This document shows, piece by piece, positions 18,048 through 27,448 of a DNA stretch of 64,000 nt. A model generated the notes under the pieces. It was given only the letters and a program-made list of their open reading frames with translations, ran no database searches and was not told the origin of the DNA. Every line of letters begins with the position of its first letter. Position 1 is the first letter of the stretch. A program made the translations under genes and the position numbers. The DNA is from CALRQJ02 sp943370285 (GTDB lineage Bacteria; Bacteroidota; Bacteroidia; Chitinophagales; Chitinophagaceae), in NCBI GenBank assembly GCA_943370285.1, contig CALRQJ020000007.1:62001-126000 (forward strand), given 5' to 3'.

Positions 18048-19325
18048 ATGAAGCAGCTATTCATTTTATTGTTGTTGTGTCAGTCGTTTGTAAGTATGGC
18101 ACAAAATTTTGATGCCATTGTTACGCCAAAAGAAGTGTCAAGAATTATTGGCACATTGGCGGCAGATGAAATGCAAGGTCGTAAAGTATTTACACCGGGT
18201 ATTGAAAAAGCGGCTGATTTTATTAGTGCTGAGTTTAAAGCGATGGGCTTGAAAACTTGGGGCGGTGATACTTATCGTCAGGAGTTTGTGATGGTTAGGC
18301 CAAAATTTATTAATGCCTCCGGCAATTTTGATGGTGAAGCATTGGTGCAAGATGATATTATGGTAGTAACCTGCAAAGCCAATTTCAGCATGAACGAACA
18401 ATCGGGTTACGAAAAAATAAGCATTAAAGCCGGCGGCGATTTATTTGGTACTGCTCAACAGATTAATGCTTCAGGAAAAAATACTTTGGTTTTAGTAGAT
18501 AGAAGTTTCGCTAGTAATTTTAAACGATTGAGTTTTTTAAAGCGTTCTATCATTAAAAAAGAAACGAGTTTGGTGTTTGTGTTAACCGATAAAGATCCGA
18601 CGAAATATGAAGTAAAAAGTACACATGAAATAAAAGAAGATAAACTGTTTAATGTGGTTGGCATGTTGCCCGGAAAATCAAAAAAAGAAGAATATGTAAT
18701 TTTCTCGGGTCATTACGATCATTTGGGTATTGGCAAGGCGGTAAATGGCGATTCTATTTACAACGGCGCAAACGATGATGCAGCCGGTACAACAGCAATG
18801 ATGCTATTAGCTAAATATTTCAAAGCGTTAAATAATAATGAACGTACCCTTTTGTTTGTTGCATTTACAGCTGAAGAAAGCGGTGGCTATGGGGCACAGT
18901 ATTTTTCTAAACAATTAGTCCCCGAAAAAGTAATGGCCATGTTTAATATTGAAATGATTGGTACTGAAAGTAAGTGGGGAAAAAATTCAGCCTATATCAC
19001 CGGGTTTGATAAAACAGATATGGGGAATATTTTGCAACAAAATTTATCAGGCACCGGCTTTAATTTTTATGCTGATCCTTATCCCGATCAGCAATTATTT
19101 TATCGTTCAGATAATGCTACTTTAGCTGCATTGGGTGTTCCGGCACATACCATTTCTACCGCAAAAATGGATGCTGAACCTTTCTATCACAAAGTAGGAG
19201 ACGAAGTGAGTACATTAGACCTAGATAATATGACGATGATTATTAAAGCGATAGCGCTTAGCTCAAAAGCAATTGTTGACGGAAAAGCAACACCAACAAG
19301 GGTAGATACAAAAGACTTACGATAA
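18048..19325 (+). CDS. M28-family zinc aminopeptidase, secreted
   Basis: A 425-residue exported peptidase with signal peptide MKQLFILLLLCQSFVSMAQ. The M28 catalytic domain lies at about 200-405 and shows the di-zinc ligands and catalytic Glu in order: SGHYDHLGIG (His, Asp), NGANDDAAGT (bridging Asp), FTAEESGGYGAQYF (Glu pair), NIEMIG (acidic ligand region), and AHTISTAKMD near 365 for the last His. A PA-like insert may occupy the region 95-195. It would cleave N-terminal residues from peptides in the periplasm or at the cell surface. It is a single-gene unit between two minus-strand genes. Confidence 0.9.
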   Translation: MKQLFILLLLCQSFVSMAQNFDAIVTPKEVSRIIGTLAADEMQGRKVFTPGIEKAADFISAEFKAMGLKTWGGDTYRQEFVMVRPKFINASGNFDGEALVQDDIMVVTCKANFSMNEQSGYEKISIKAGGDLFGTAQQINASGKNTLVLVDRSFASNFKRLSFLKRSIIKKETSLVFVLTDKDPTKYEVKSTHEIKEDKLFNVVGMLPGKSKKEEYVIFSGHYDHLGIGKAVNGDSIYNGANDDAAGTTAMMLLAKYFKALNNNERTLLFVAFTAEESGGYGAQYFSKQLVPEKVMAMFNIEMIGTESKWGKNSAYITGFDKTDMGNILQQNLSGTGFNFYADPYPDQQLFYRSDNATLAALGVPAHTISTAKMDAEPFYHKVGDEVSTLDLDNMTMIIKAIALSSKAIVDGKATPTRVDTKDLR

Positions 19326-19346
19326 AATATTCACGCCTTGTAAAAC

Positions 19347-19377
19347 AAAACGGCTATCTGCATTAGATAGCCGTTTT
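19347..19377. terminator. Bidirectional terminator between the M28 peptidase and GGGP synthase genes
   Basis: A perfect 13-bp repeat, AAAACGGCTATCT and AGATAGCCGTTTT, with a 5-nt loop, between converging genes. Confidence 0.9.
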
Positions 19378-19397
19378 AATAAGATTAGTTGTTGCTA

Positions 19398-20153
19398 TTA
19401 CACATTCACCGGTACGCTATGTACCGCATCACTCATTTCTTTAATTAGAGACGGATCTTTTTCAATCGCATTGCCTACTACAATTACATCTGCGCCGGCT
19501 TTACAATTCAAATAAGCTTTTTCGGGGTTGGTAATGCCACCACCAATAATTAATGGAGCTTCAATATGGTTAGCAACTTTTTCAATCATGCTTTCGGTAA
19601 TCGGTCTTTTGGCACCGCTACCGGCATCCATGTAAATTAGTTTCATTCCTAGCATTTCTCCGGCCATAGCCGTACACATGGCAATTTCATTTTTATCGGC
19701 GGGGATTGGTGTAGCATTAGAGATATAAGACACCGTTGTTGGTGCCCCGCCATCAATAACCATATAACCGGTAGGCATGATTTCTAAACCACTCATTTTT
19801 ACAAATGGGGCAGAAACCACATGCTGTCCAATCAATAACTCTGGGTTACGTCCCGAGATTAACGACAAGTACAATAATGCATCTGCATATTTACTTACTT
19901 GAGAAGGAGAACCGGGAAATAAGATAACAGGAATATTGCAGGCCGCTTTTATTTGCTTGATACATTCATCTAAATGGGTAGAAATCACCAAACTTCCCCC
20001 AACAAAAAAATAATCGACCCTTGCGTCTAACGCAAGTTTGACAAGGTGGTCAATACTATGTTGGTCCACTTTGTCCGGGTCAATCAGTACCGTGAAAGAT
20101 TTCTTACCCAGCTGTTTGTTTTCCTTAAATCGTTGATATAAAGCCTGCTTCAT
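19398..20153 (-). CDS. Geranylgeranylglyceryl / heptaprenylglyceryl phosphate synthase family protein
   Basis: A 251-residue TIM-barrel prenyltransferase of the GGGP synthase / PcrB family, which links sn-glycerol-1-phosphate to a long prenyl diphosphate by an ether bond. Recognisable elements: TVLIDPDK near 21-28 at the first strand, FFVGGSLV near 49-56, FPGSPSQVS near 79-87, YMDAGSGA near 176-183, and the phosphate-binding IIGGGITNP near 206-214 followed by GADVIVVGNAIEKDP. In Archaea this builds membrane lipids; bacterial members are known in Firmicutes and Bacteroidota, where the product in Bacteroidota is not settled. It is a single-gene unit. Confidence 0.9.
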   Translation of the reverse strand: MKQALYQRFKENKQLGKKSFTVLIDPDKVDQHSIDHLVKLALDARVDYFFVGGSLVISTHLDECIKQIKAACNIPVILFPGSPSQVSKYADALLYLSLISGRNPELLIGQHVVSAPFVKMSGLEIMPTGYMVIDGGAPTTVSYISNATPIPADKNEIAMCTAMAGEMLGMKLIYMDAGSGAKRPITESMIEKVANHIEAPLIIGGGITNPEKAYLNCKAGADVIVVGNAIEKDPSLIKEMSDAVHSVPVNV

Positions 20154-20630
20154 GCAATTGGTTGACTTTGCAAAAATGCAAAAAGTTTTTTGTCTAATAT
20201 GTTTATTTTCTCAGTAGCAGGCATTAAACCAGCTAATAAGCCTTGTTTAGCGTATTAATTGTACTTGTACAAGTATAAAAGTAAGGTTTTGTGGCCAAAG
20301 GCAATAGTTCAAAGCTTTTGTTTATGTAAAAAAGGGCTTAGAAACCTCATTTTTCCAACATTTTGAGCAAATTCTTTTTACCCTTTTAAAGTAGTGATTT
20401 GCAATAAGATTGCCTATTATTTCTCCAAAAAATCTTTTCACCACATGTGGACATTCAAGCAAATTCAACGTGGGTTTGAACCTTCAGATTTTGCACATCT
20501 ATTTTCCACATATTGTTGATATTTCACACCTTGAATTGTGGTTTGGTAAAGATATTTTCGTTCACCGCTTAACAATTATTTAACCGGGAAAACATCATTC
20601 TAGAAAACACATTAAAAAAACTACTGCCGC
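20154..20630. other. Intergenic region between GGGP synthase and nrdJ genes, with two palindromes
   Basis: 477 bp without a gene. It holds two perfect palindromes: TACTTGTACAAGTA at 20262-20275 and CCACATGTGG at 20441-20450. Nearer nrdJ there is CACA-N8-TGTG (about 20525-20541). I saw no B12 riboswitch-type conserved box, and no perfect TAnnTTTG, although TATTTTCG at about 20552-20559 is close to one. These elements may control either divergent gene. Confidence 0.45.
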
Positions 20631-23600
20631 ATGACTACCCCAGCAACTAACCCAGGTTTGCAGTTTCAGCGTCGCTTCACCAAAGAGGGTACAAGTCCCT
20701 TTGAGATGTTTGAGTACGACTACCGCACCAGCATCATCCGTAATCCAAATGGAGAAGTGGTCTTTGAAATGAATAATGTAGAAGTCCCTTCACAATGGAG
20801 CCAGATTGCTACAGATATCTTAGCTCAAAAATATTTTCGTAAAGCCGGGGTGCCACAACCCGATGGTTCTTTAGGCAGAGAAACATCTGCCAAACAAGTA
20901 GCACATCGTATGGCTAATTGCTGGAAAGCATGGGGAGAGCGGTATAATTATTTTGCTTCTGCTACAGATGCAGAAGTCTTCTACGATGAATTGGTGTATA
21001 GTATTTTAAACCAAGCTTGTGTACCTAATAGTCCGCAATGGTTTAATACCGGTTTGTATGAAAGCTATGGCATTAAAGGAAAACCACAAGGGCACTACTA
21101 TGTAGATGCTGTGGATGGTAAGTTAAAAAAATCTACATCGGCATACGAAAGACCGCAGCCACATGCTTGCTTTATTTTAAGTGTTAGCGATGATTTGGTG
21201 AACGATGGCGGTATCATGGATCTTTGGGTTAGGGAAGCAAGAATTTTTAAATATGGTTCTGGGGTTGGAACCAACTTTTCTCAAATAAGAGGTGCAGGTG
21301 AAAAATTAAGCGGTGGTGGCACATCATCTGGCTTAATGAGTTTCCTAAAAATAGGTGACCGTGCTGCAGGTGCCATCAAAAGTGGTGGTACTACTCGTCG
21401 TGCTGCTAAAATGGTGTGTCTAGATTTAGATCATCCTGAAATTATGGACTTCATCAACTGGAAAGTGGAAGAAGAGAAAAAAGTAGGGGCCTTGATTGAT
21501 GCCGGTTACGATTCTCATTACGAAGGCGAAGCTTATTTGACCGTTTCAGGTCAAAATTCAAATAACTCTGTTCGTATTCCTAACGAATTCTTCAAGGTAT
21601 TAGAAGAAGGTGGAGATTGGGAATTGAAAGCCCGTACCGATGGCAGAACAATGAAGAAAATTCCTGCCCGTGAAGTGTGGGATAAAATTGCCTATGCTGC
21701 TTGGCGTTGTGCTGACCCTGGTACACAATATGATACAACCATCAACGAATGGCATACTTGCCCACAAGGTGGCCGTATCAATGCCTCAAATCCTTGCAGT
21801 GAGTATATGTTCTTAGATAACACTGCTTGTAATTTGGCATCTGTTAACTTACGTAAATTCCACAACGACGATACCAACGTTTTTGATGTAGAAGGTTTTG
21901 AATACACTACTCGTTTGTGGACTACCGTATTAGAAATCTCTGTTTTGATGGCACAGTTTCCATCAAAAGAAGTAGCACAATTATCTTATGATTACCGTAC
22001 CCTTGGTTTAGGTTTTGCTAACCTTGGTTCTGTATTGATGGTAAGTGGTATTCCTTACGATAGTGAAGAAGCTAGAGGCATTGCCGGCGCTATCTCTGCT
22101 ATCATGACGGGTATCGCCTATAAAACTTCGGCAGAAATGGCTAGCTTCTTAGGTGCTTTTTCTAAATACGAAGAAAATAAAGAAGATATGTTACGTGTAA
22201 TGCGTAACCACCGTGCCGCTGCTTATGATGCCGAAGGTGCTTACACCGGCATTCAAATTAAACCACAAGGTATTAAGGCTCAATATTGTCCTGACTATAT
22301 GTTGAAAGCAGCTACCAAAGCTTGGGATGATGCCGTACAACTTGGTGAGCAATATGGCTATCGCAATGCACAAACAACTGTAATTGCACCAACCGGTACA
22401 ATTGGTTTGGTTATGGATTGTGATACTACAGGTGTTGAACCAGATTTTGCATTGGTGAAGTTTAAAAAATTATCTGGTGGCGGATACTTCAAAATCATCA
22501 ATCAAAGTGTACCACAGGCTTTAAAGAACTTAGGTTACAACGAAGCTGAAATGGATGCTATTGTGAAGTACGCCGTAGGTGCAGCTTCTTTTGAAAATGC
22601 ACCATTCATTAATAATCAAACTTTAGCGGCTAAAGGATTTACACCGGAAGAAATAGCTAAGCTTAATGATTCTGCTAAAGCTGCTTTCGAAATCAACTTT
22701 ATCTTCAACCGCTTTACCTTAGGCGATGCTTGCTTACAAAGACTTGGCTTTACCGAAGCGGAGTTCAGCGATTGGAATTTCAATCTATTAGAAGCTTTAG
22801 GTTTTACCGATGACGAAATAGATGCAGCCAACGATTATGTTTGCGGTACCATGACCATTGAAGGTGCTCCATTGTTGAAAGATGAGCATTTAGCGGTATT
22901 CGATTGTGCCAATAAATGTGGTAAAAAAGGAGAACGTTATATTCATGCACATGGTCATATTCGTATGATGGGTGCTTGTCAGCCTTTCTTAAGTGGTGCC
23001 ATTTCAAAAACCATCAACTTACCACACGAAGCATCGGTAGATGAAATTGCCGAAAGCTATTTATTAAGTTGGCAGTTAGGTTTGAAAGCTTGTGCTTTAT
23101 ATCGTGATGGTTCTAAGTTATCTCAACCATTAAGCAACAAATCAGACAAAAAGAAAAAAGCTACTGACGATACTACTGCCGAAGCAGCACAACCTGTTGC
23201 TGAAGTTGCACCACAAGAATCAACCATTGTTGATTTGAGTAAATTAACGGTGGAAGAGTTATTAGAAGAAGTAACTCGCCGCATGGCAGCTTCATCTGAT
23301 ACTACTTTAAAGCGTCAGTTATCAAAAATTGTAGAACGCAAATCATTGCCTGCTAAGCGTCGTGGATTTACACAAAAAGCAAAAGTAGGCGGACAAGTTA
23401 TTTTCTTACGTACAGGTGAATATACCGATGGAACAATTGGTGAAATCTTCATCGATTTGTACAAAGAAGGTTCTACAGTGCGTAGCTTGATGAATTGCTT
23501 TGCTATCGCTATTTCTGTTGGCTTACAATATGGTGTGCCTTTAGAAGAGTTTGTAGATAAGTTTGTATTTACCAAGTTTGAGCCATCAGGCATGGTAGAT

Positions 23601-23999
23601 CATCCAAACATTAAAACAACTACCTCTTTAGTTGACTTTGTATTTAGAGCTTTGGCTTATGAATACCTTGGTCGTACAGATTTAGTACATGTGTTGGATA
23701 AACCCGAAGTAAGCAACACCGGCGAAGATGATGGCGACATCACACCGCTAGGCAAGCCTGAATTAAGCAGCGTAAGAATTACTGCACCAAGTGCTAATGT
23801 TACACCTGCTGCTCAGCCTCAAAAATTACAGCGTGCTGCTGCTGCTATGAAGAATGACAGCAGTATGGATATGGTAAATGCTGCAGCAAAAAACATGCAA
23901 AGCGATGCTCCTGCTTGTAATACTTGCGGACATATCACCATCCGTAGTGGTACTTGCTACAAGTGCTTAAACTGCGGTAACAGCATGGGCTGTAGTTAA
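20631..23999 (+). CDS. nrdJ: Adenosylcobalamin-dependent (class II) ribonucleotide reductase
   Basis: Makes deoxyribonucleotides from ribonucleotides with a cobalamin-derived radical, so it needs no oxygen and no second subunit. The protein has 1122 residues, usual for the long NrdJ form. The catalytic motif NPCSE (about 385-389) and the partner cysteine in LDNTACNLASVNL (about 394-406) are present, as is the first active-site cysteine in HACFILSVSDD (about 178-188). Near the C-terminus a cysteine-rich tail, CNTCGHITIRSGTCYKC and CLNCGNSMGC, provides the redox-active cysteines and a zinc-ribbon-like fold. A low-complexity Ala/Lys/Glu linker lies near 835-865. The gene stands alone. Confidence 0.96.
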   Translation: MTTPATNPGLQFQRRFTKEGTSPFEMFEYDYRTSIIRNPNGEVVFEMNNVEVPSQWSQIATDILAQKYFRKAGVPQPDGSLGRETSAKQVAHRMANCWKAWGERYNYFASATDAEVFYDELVYSILNQACVPNSPQWFNTGLYESYGIKGKPQGHYYVDAVDGKLKKSTSAYERPQPHACFILSVSDDLVNDGGIMDLWVREARIFKYGSGVGTNFSQIRGAGEKLSGGGTSSGLMSFLKIGDRAAGAIKSGGTTRRAAKMVCLDLDHPEIMDFINWKVEEEKKVGALIDAGYDSHYEGEAYLTVSGQNSNNSVRIPNEFFKVLEEGGDWELKARTDGRTMKKIPAREVWDKIAYAAWRCADPGTQYDTTINEWHTCPQGGRINASNPCSEYMFLDNTACNLASVNLRKFHNDDTNVFDVEGFEYTTRLWTTVLEISVLMAQFPSKEVAQLSYDYRTLGLGFANLGSVLMVSGIPYDSEEARGIAGAISAIMTGIAYKTSAEMASFLGAFSKYEENKEDMLRVMRNHRAAAYDAEGAYTGIQIKPQGIKAQYCPDYMLKAATKAWDDAVQLGEQYGYRNAQTTVIAPTGTIGLVMDCDTTGVEPDFALVKFKKLSGGGYFKIINQSVPQALKNLGYNEAEMDAIVKYAVGAASFENAPFINNQTLAAKGFTPEEIAKLNDSAKAAFEINFIFNRFTLGDACLQRLGFTEAEFSDWNFNLLEALGFTDDEIDAANDYVCGTMTIEGAPLLKDEHLAVFDCANKCGKKGERYIHAHGHIRMMGACQPFLSGAISKTINLPHEASVDEIAESYLLSWQLGLKACALYRDGSKLSQPLSNKSDKKKKATDDTTAEAAQPVAEVAPQESTIVDLSKLTVEELLEEVTRRMAASSDTTLKRQLSKIVERKSLPAKRRGFTQKAKVGGQVIFLRTGEYTDGTIGEIFIDLYKEGSTVRSLMNCFAIAISVGLQYGVPLEEFVDKFVFTKFEPSGMVDHPNIKTTTSLVDFVFRALAYEYLGRTDLVHVLDKPEVSNTGEDDGDITPLGKPELSSVRITAPSANVTPAAQPQKLQRAAAAMKNDSSMDMVNAAAKNMQSDAPACNTCGHITIRSGTCYKCLNCGNSMGCS

Positions 24000-24042
24000 T
24001 ATATATTTTCCGATTACCTCAAATGTGTATTGTTTAAATACT

Positions 24043-24073
24043 AAGCCATCTCTTAATCGAGGTGGCTTTTTTA
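24043..24073 (+). terminator. Terminator of nrdJ
   Basis: AAGCCATCTC and GAGGTGGCTT form a 10-bp stem with one G-T pair and a 6-nt loop, followed by TTTTTT. Confidence 0.85.
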
Positions 24074-24134
24074 ATTATACCCAACGTTTTGTGGCTGTGC
24101 TAAAGCCATGTATTTTTAGCACAAATTTGCTGGA

Positions 24135-25400
24135 ATGAAATACTTGATGATGCTGTTGTTTTCTTGTTCGTTGCTACAACTTACGGCGCAGCCTATTACT
24201 ACTATTCCAAACGGAAAAGATACCGGTTTCGCAAAAGTTATTTTACCCGATGGTGCCGAATATGAAGGCAATTGGAAAGCAAAGAAATTTCATGGCTTTG
24301 GCATTTTGAAAAAAACAAATGGCGAAGTATTTGAAGGCAACTGGGATAATGGTAATGCATCGGGAGATGGCAAATACACTAGTGCCGATGGCGCTGTTTA
24401 CACCGGAAAATTCCTCAACGGTAAAAGACATGGTAAAGGCATATTGCTTTGGCCTGATGGTGCATCCTTTGATGGCGAATGGGCCAACGATTTACGCAAT
24501 GGCTACGGAATTTACAAAGCAGCTAATGGCGAAATTTATGTGGGCAATTATGCTAATGATGAACGTTATGGCTTAGGCAAACTAATTACTTCAACCGGTA
24601 TGTATGGCGAAGGATTTATTGATACCACCAATGGTATGTTTGCCTTACTTAAAGGAAAAATTATTTTTGAAGATGGCAGTAGTTATGAAGGGATGATGGA
24701 AAAAGGAACGGGCAGTTTTCAAGGCTATGGCAAACGAATTTATGTAGATGGAAAAGTAGACGAAGGTTTATGGAAAGCTAATGCTATTCAAGAAAAAATG
24801 ACTTTGATCGACTATGAAAAAAAATACGGCAAAGTTGAGTTGCCGCAATTGCCTGAATGGATAAAAGCTTATAACATTATCGATACTATAGATTATGAAA
24901 CCCGTCAGTATGTGTTGCCAAGGCCTAAGGGGTTTTATGTGTATCGCAATTCAAGCGGTGGAAACGATTCATTATCATTCGCTAATGCGTTTCCAAATAC
25001 ATTAGTCCGGTTATATGAATTGAGAACTATTATTCATCCGCTACCTAATGCCAAAACATTGGTATTAACACTTCGTTTTTATAATAATGAAGTAAAAGTG
25101 GTGAGTTATTTATTAGAGTCTGAACCCGGTTCTGATAAATATACTCGATATAGCAACAGTTATCCTTTTCTAAAAATGCCTAACAAGGACAAACCTGTTA
25201 CTTGGACCTATACTTTAGATGGTGGAAAAATTGCATGTACGGCTGAGTTTAAAACTATAACTATAGATGGCGTGCCAACAGAAGCTATTGAGTTAGTACA
25301 AAACAACAGCGGCTATGTGTTTAAACTTTACCTTGTAAAAGGAAGAGGTATTTTTAGTATTGATGATGAAGGCAATATATCTGTACTTAAGCAGATGTAG
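24135..25400 (+). CDS. MORN-repeat protein, exported
   Basis: A 421-residue protein with a signal peptide (MKYLMMLLFSCSLLQLTAQ). Residues about 30-195 are a string of roughly seven MORN repeats, for example YEGNWKAKKFHGFG, FEGNWDNGNASGDG, YTGKFLNGKRHGKG, FDGEWANDLRNGYG and YVGNYANDERYGLG. Residues about 230-421 form a separate beta-rich domain (RLYELRTIIHPLPNAKTL) that I do not recognise. MORN repeats form elongated beta sheets that bind lipids or proteins; the role in bacteria is not defined. The 3' end overlaps the convergent Crp/Fnr gene by 14 bp. Confidence 0.88.
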   Translation: MKYLMMLLFSCSLLQLTAQPITTIPNGKDTGFAKVILPDGAEYEGNWKAKKFHGFGILKKTNGEVFEGNWDNGNASGDGKYTSADGAVYTGKFLNGKRHGKGILLWPDGASFDGEWANDLRNGYGIYKAANGEIYVGNYANDERYGLGKLITSTGMYGEGFIDTTNGMFALLKGKIIFEDGSSYEGMMEKGTGSFQGYGKRIYVDGKVDEGLWKANAIQEKMTLIDYEKKYGKVELPQLPEWIKAYNIIDTIDYETRQYVLPRPKGFYVYRNSSGGNDSLSFANAFPNTLVRLYELRTIIHPLPNAKTLVLTLRFYNNEVKVVSYLLESEPGSDKYTRYSNSYPFLKMPNKDKPVTWTYTLDGGKIACTAEFKTITIDGVPTEAIELVQNNSGYVFKLYLVKGRGIFSIDDEGNISVLKQM

Positions 25401-26025
25401 TCGGCAATATTAATTCTATTGCATTTCGATGCAAGGAAACCAAGCCACGTTGCTCCATTTTTTTCAATAATCGAGAAATCACTTCTCTTGATGAATTTAA
25501 CTCATCTGCAATTTGTTGGTGTGATAATTCAATAAGTGTTGAGCCTTTTACTTTGGTATGTCTTTGTAAGTAAAATTCTAATCGTTCATCCATATTACGG
25601 AAGGCTACATTGTCAATGAGTACAAGCAGTTCGTCAAAGCGATTGCGATAGGTTTCTAACACAAAATGGTACCAACTTTTGTATTTACTCATCCAATCAT
25701 CCATCAACTGAATGGGAACCATGAGTACGGTAGTGTCTTCCATGGCTTTAGCCATAATTTGGCTAGCTTCCATTTTAGCAGCACAAATAAAAGAGATAGC
25801 ACAGGCTTCTCCGGGTAGAATATAGTACATCAAAAATTCGCCACCATCTTCGTTTTCTCGATAAATTTTTACCATACCTTCTAGTATCAACATAGAAGAT
25901 TTGATGAATTGCCCCGGCCGCATTAAAGTATCCCCGGCTGCAAATGTTTTTACCATTCCAACCGTTTCTAATGCTTCGATTAATTCGGGTTCTAACTGCG
26001 GAAATATTTTAAATAGTGGTTTCAT
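25387..26025 (-). CDS. Crp/Fnr-family transcriptional regulator
   Basis: A 212-residue regulator. Residues about 10-125 form the cyclic-nucleotide-binding-like beta roll (AAGDTLMRPGQF, YILPGEACAISFIC). Residues about 150-205 form the winged helix-turn-helix with LSHQQIADELNSSREVISRL. The sensor lacks the Fnr cysteine cluster (a single FICAAK cysteine is seen), so a redox iron-sulfur role is unlikely. The ligand and targets are unknown. It starts 8 nt after the murF stop on the same strand, so the two are co-transcribed from the murF promoter. Confidence 0.92.
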   Translation of the reverse strand: MKPLFKIFPQLEPELIEALETVGMVKTFAAGDTLMRPGQFIKSSMLILEGMVKIYRENEDGGEFLMYYILPGEACAISFICAAKMEASQIMAKAMEDTTVLMVPIQLMDDWMSKYKSWYHFVLETYRNRFDELLVLIDNVAFRNMDERLEFYLQRHTKVKGSTLIELSHQQIADELNSSREVISRLLKKMEQRGLVSLHRNAIELILPTTSA

Positions 26026-26033
26026 CGTAATTG

Positions 26034-27314
26034 CTAAGGTTCAAGTATTTTTTCCATTTGCATGCTTCTACTGCCTTTCACTAAAAAATGGGTATGCTCC
26101 AATTGTGCTTGCACAAACCAAGCTTTAGCTTCGGTAGCGTTTGTAAAGTACAAATATCCATGCGGTAATTGGGCAAAATCGCCGCCTACTAGTACTACAT
26201 GCTTCCATTGGTGTTGGTGAATCAGGTCAATAATAGCTTGGTGTTCAGCCAAACTTTCTTCACCTAACTCCATCATACCACCCAACATTAAAACTTTGTT
26301 ATTGGCTTGTAAAGCAGCAAAGTTTTCAATAGCAGCTTTCATGCTTGTTGGGTTGGCATTATAAGCATCTAAAATTATATGGTTGGTGCCTTTTTGCACC
26401 ATTTGGCTTCGGCTATTATCGGGCTGGTAATGTTCCAATGCCGCTTTTATTTTGGATGCCGGCACATTAAAATGTTGCCCTACGGCAACGGCACATAAAA
26501 TATTGGGTAGGTTATAATCTCCCACCAATTGTGTATCAATAGTAGTTAACCCTTCAACATTGTTCATCGCTACAGACAGAAATGTATGATGTTGTTTGGC
26601 TTCGCCGATGACGTTTGCATTGGCAGTTCCATAACTAATGACTTGATCAATACCGGTGCTCATCTTCCACAAATAATCATAATCGTTATTCCTGAAAATG
26701 ATGCCTTTGGTAGAACGGATAAAGTCATACAATTCTCCCTTTCCTTTTTTCACGCCTTCTACACCACCAAAACCTTCTAAATGGGCTTTACCGCAATTGG
26801 TAATAATACCATGTGTAGGTAAAACATAGGTACAATAACTTTCAATTTCTTTTTGATGATTGGCGCCCATTTCTACAATAGCCATTTCTGCATCTTGTTG
26901 AATGCGTAATAAGGTTAGCGGTATGCCAATATGATTATTCAAATTACCCTTTGTAGTGTAGGTTTTATATTGTGCCGATAATACCGCATGCACTAATTCT
27001 TTGGTTGTTGTTTTACCGTTGCTGCCGGTAATGGCAATTACAGGTATATTGAATTGTTGGCGATGATATTTAGCCAATTGTTGTAGCGTTGTCAAAACAT
27101 CATCTACCATTATAATGCGGTCATCCGTTCCGGCAATGGCTTCATCTGCTACCACATAAGCAGCGCCTGCTGATAAAGCTTGAGTGGCGAATAAGTTGCC
27201 ATTAAAATTAGGACCCTTGAGGGCAAAGAAAATATCACCGTTTTGTAGTTTACGAGTATCGGTTTGTACCGATGGGTATTGTAAAAACAGTTGGTATAGG
27301 TCGGCTATGTTCAC
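26034..27314 (-). CDS. murF: UDP-N-acetylmuramoyl-tripeptide--D-alanyl-D-alanine ligase
   Basis: Adds D-Ala-D-Ala to the UDP-MurNAc-tripeptide in the cytoplasm, the last soluble peptidoglycan precursor step. All MurF signatures are present: VQTDTRKLQNGDIFFALKG near the N-terminus, the P-loop ITGSNGKTTTKELV, NCGKAHLEGF, KGKGELYDF with the Lys of the carbamate site, DAYNANPTSM, and LGGMMELGEESLAEH. I chose the GTG at 27314: it gives the family-like start NIADLYQLFLQYPS and follows a TATTTTTG promoter box by 15 nt, whereas the frame upstream (to 27410) encodes a stretch overlapping the gldJ terminator. A divergent MurF-like domain is also present in the fusion at 12590. Confidence 0.93.
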   Translation of the reverse strand: MNIADLYQLFLQYPSVQTDTRKLQNGDIFFALKGPNFNGNLFATQALSAGAAYVVADEAIAGTDDRIIMVDDVLTTLQQLAKYHRQQFNIPVIAITGSNGKTTTKELVHAVLSAQYKTYTTKGNLNNHIGIPLTLLRIQQDAEMAIVEMGANHQKEIESYCTYVLPTHGIITNCGKAHLEGFGGVEGVKKGKGELYDFIRSTKGIIFRNNDYDYLWKMSTGIDQVISYGTANANVIGEAKQHHTFLSVAMNNVEGLTTIDTQLVGDYNLPNILCAVAVGQHFNVPASKIKAALEHYQPDNSRSQMVQKGTNHIILDAYNANPTSMKAAIENFAALQANNKVLMLGGMMELGEESLAEHQAIIDLIHQHQWKHVVLVGGDFAQLPHGYLYFTNATEAKAWFVQAQLEHTHFLVKGSRSMQMEKILEP

Positions 27315-27329
27315 AGTAGTAACTTTTGT

Positions 27330-27337
27330 CAAAAATA
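27330..27337 (-). promoter_or_regulatory. -7 box of murF-crp on the minus strand
   Basis: On the minus strand this reads TATTTTTG, a match to TAnnTTTG, 15 nt before the GTG chosen as the murF start. It supports the shorter start. Confidence 0.5.
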
Positions 27338-27397
27338 AATCAACAGCCTTTTTAAAACGTAATTCTTTTATAGCCAAAAAGTAGGTGATAATGGCCA

Positions 27398-27430
27398 ATA
27401 AAAAACCCACCAGATTTCCGGTGGGCTTTT
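27398..27430 (-). terminator. Terminator of gldJ
   Basis: On the minus strand a CCCACC ... GGTGGG stem (27406-27411 with 27420-27425) is followed by a T-run. It lies about 20 nt after the gldJ stop and separates it from murF. Confidence 0.8.
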
Positions 27431-27448
27431 CTTGTATTTACCTTTTCC

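Noticed and set aside
20440..20520. DnaA boxes marking a replication origin before nrdJ
   Set aside because: Only one TTTTCCACA-like site fits; others need two or more mismatches. No dnaA, dnaN or gidA gene is near.
20154..20630. Cobalamin riboswitch or NrdR boxes upstream of the B12-dependent reductase
   Set aside because: I found no B12-box-like conserved stretch. CACA-N8-TGTG near 20525 matches the NrdR consensus only at its ends, and a second box at the proper spacing is missing.
27315..27410. Longer MurF N-terminus
   Set aside because: The extra 32 residues are not family-like, overlap the gldJ terminator region and lie upstream of a good promoter box at 27330.
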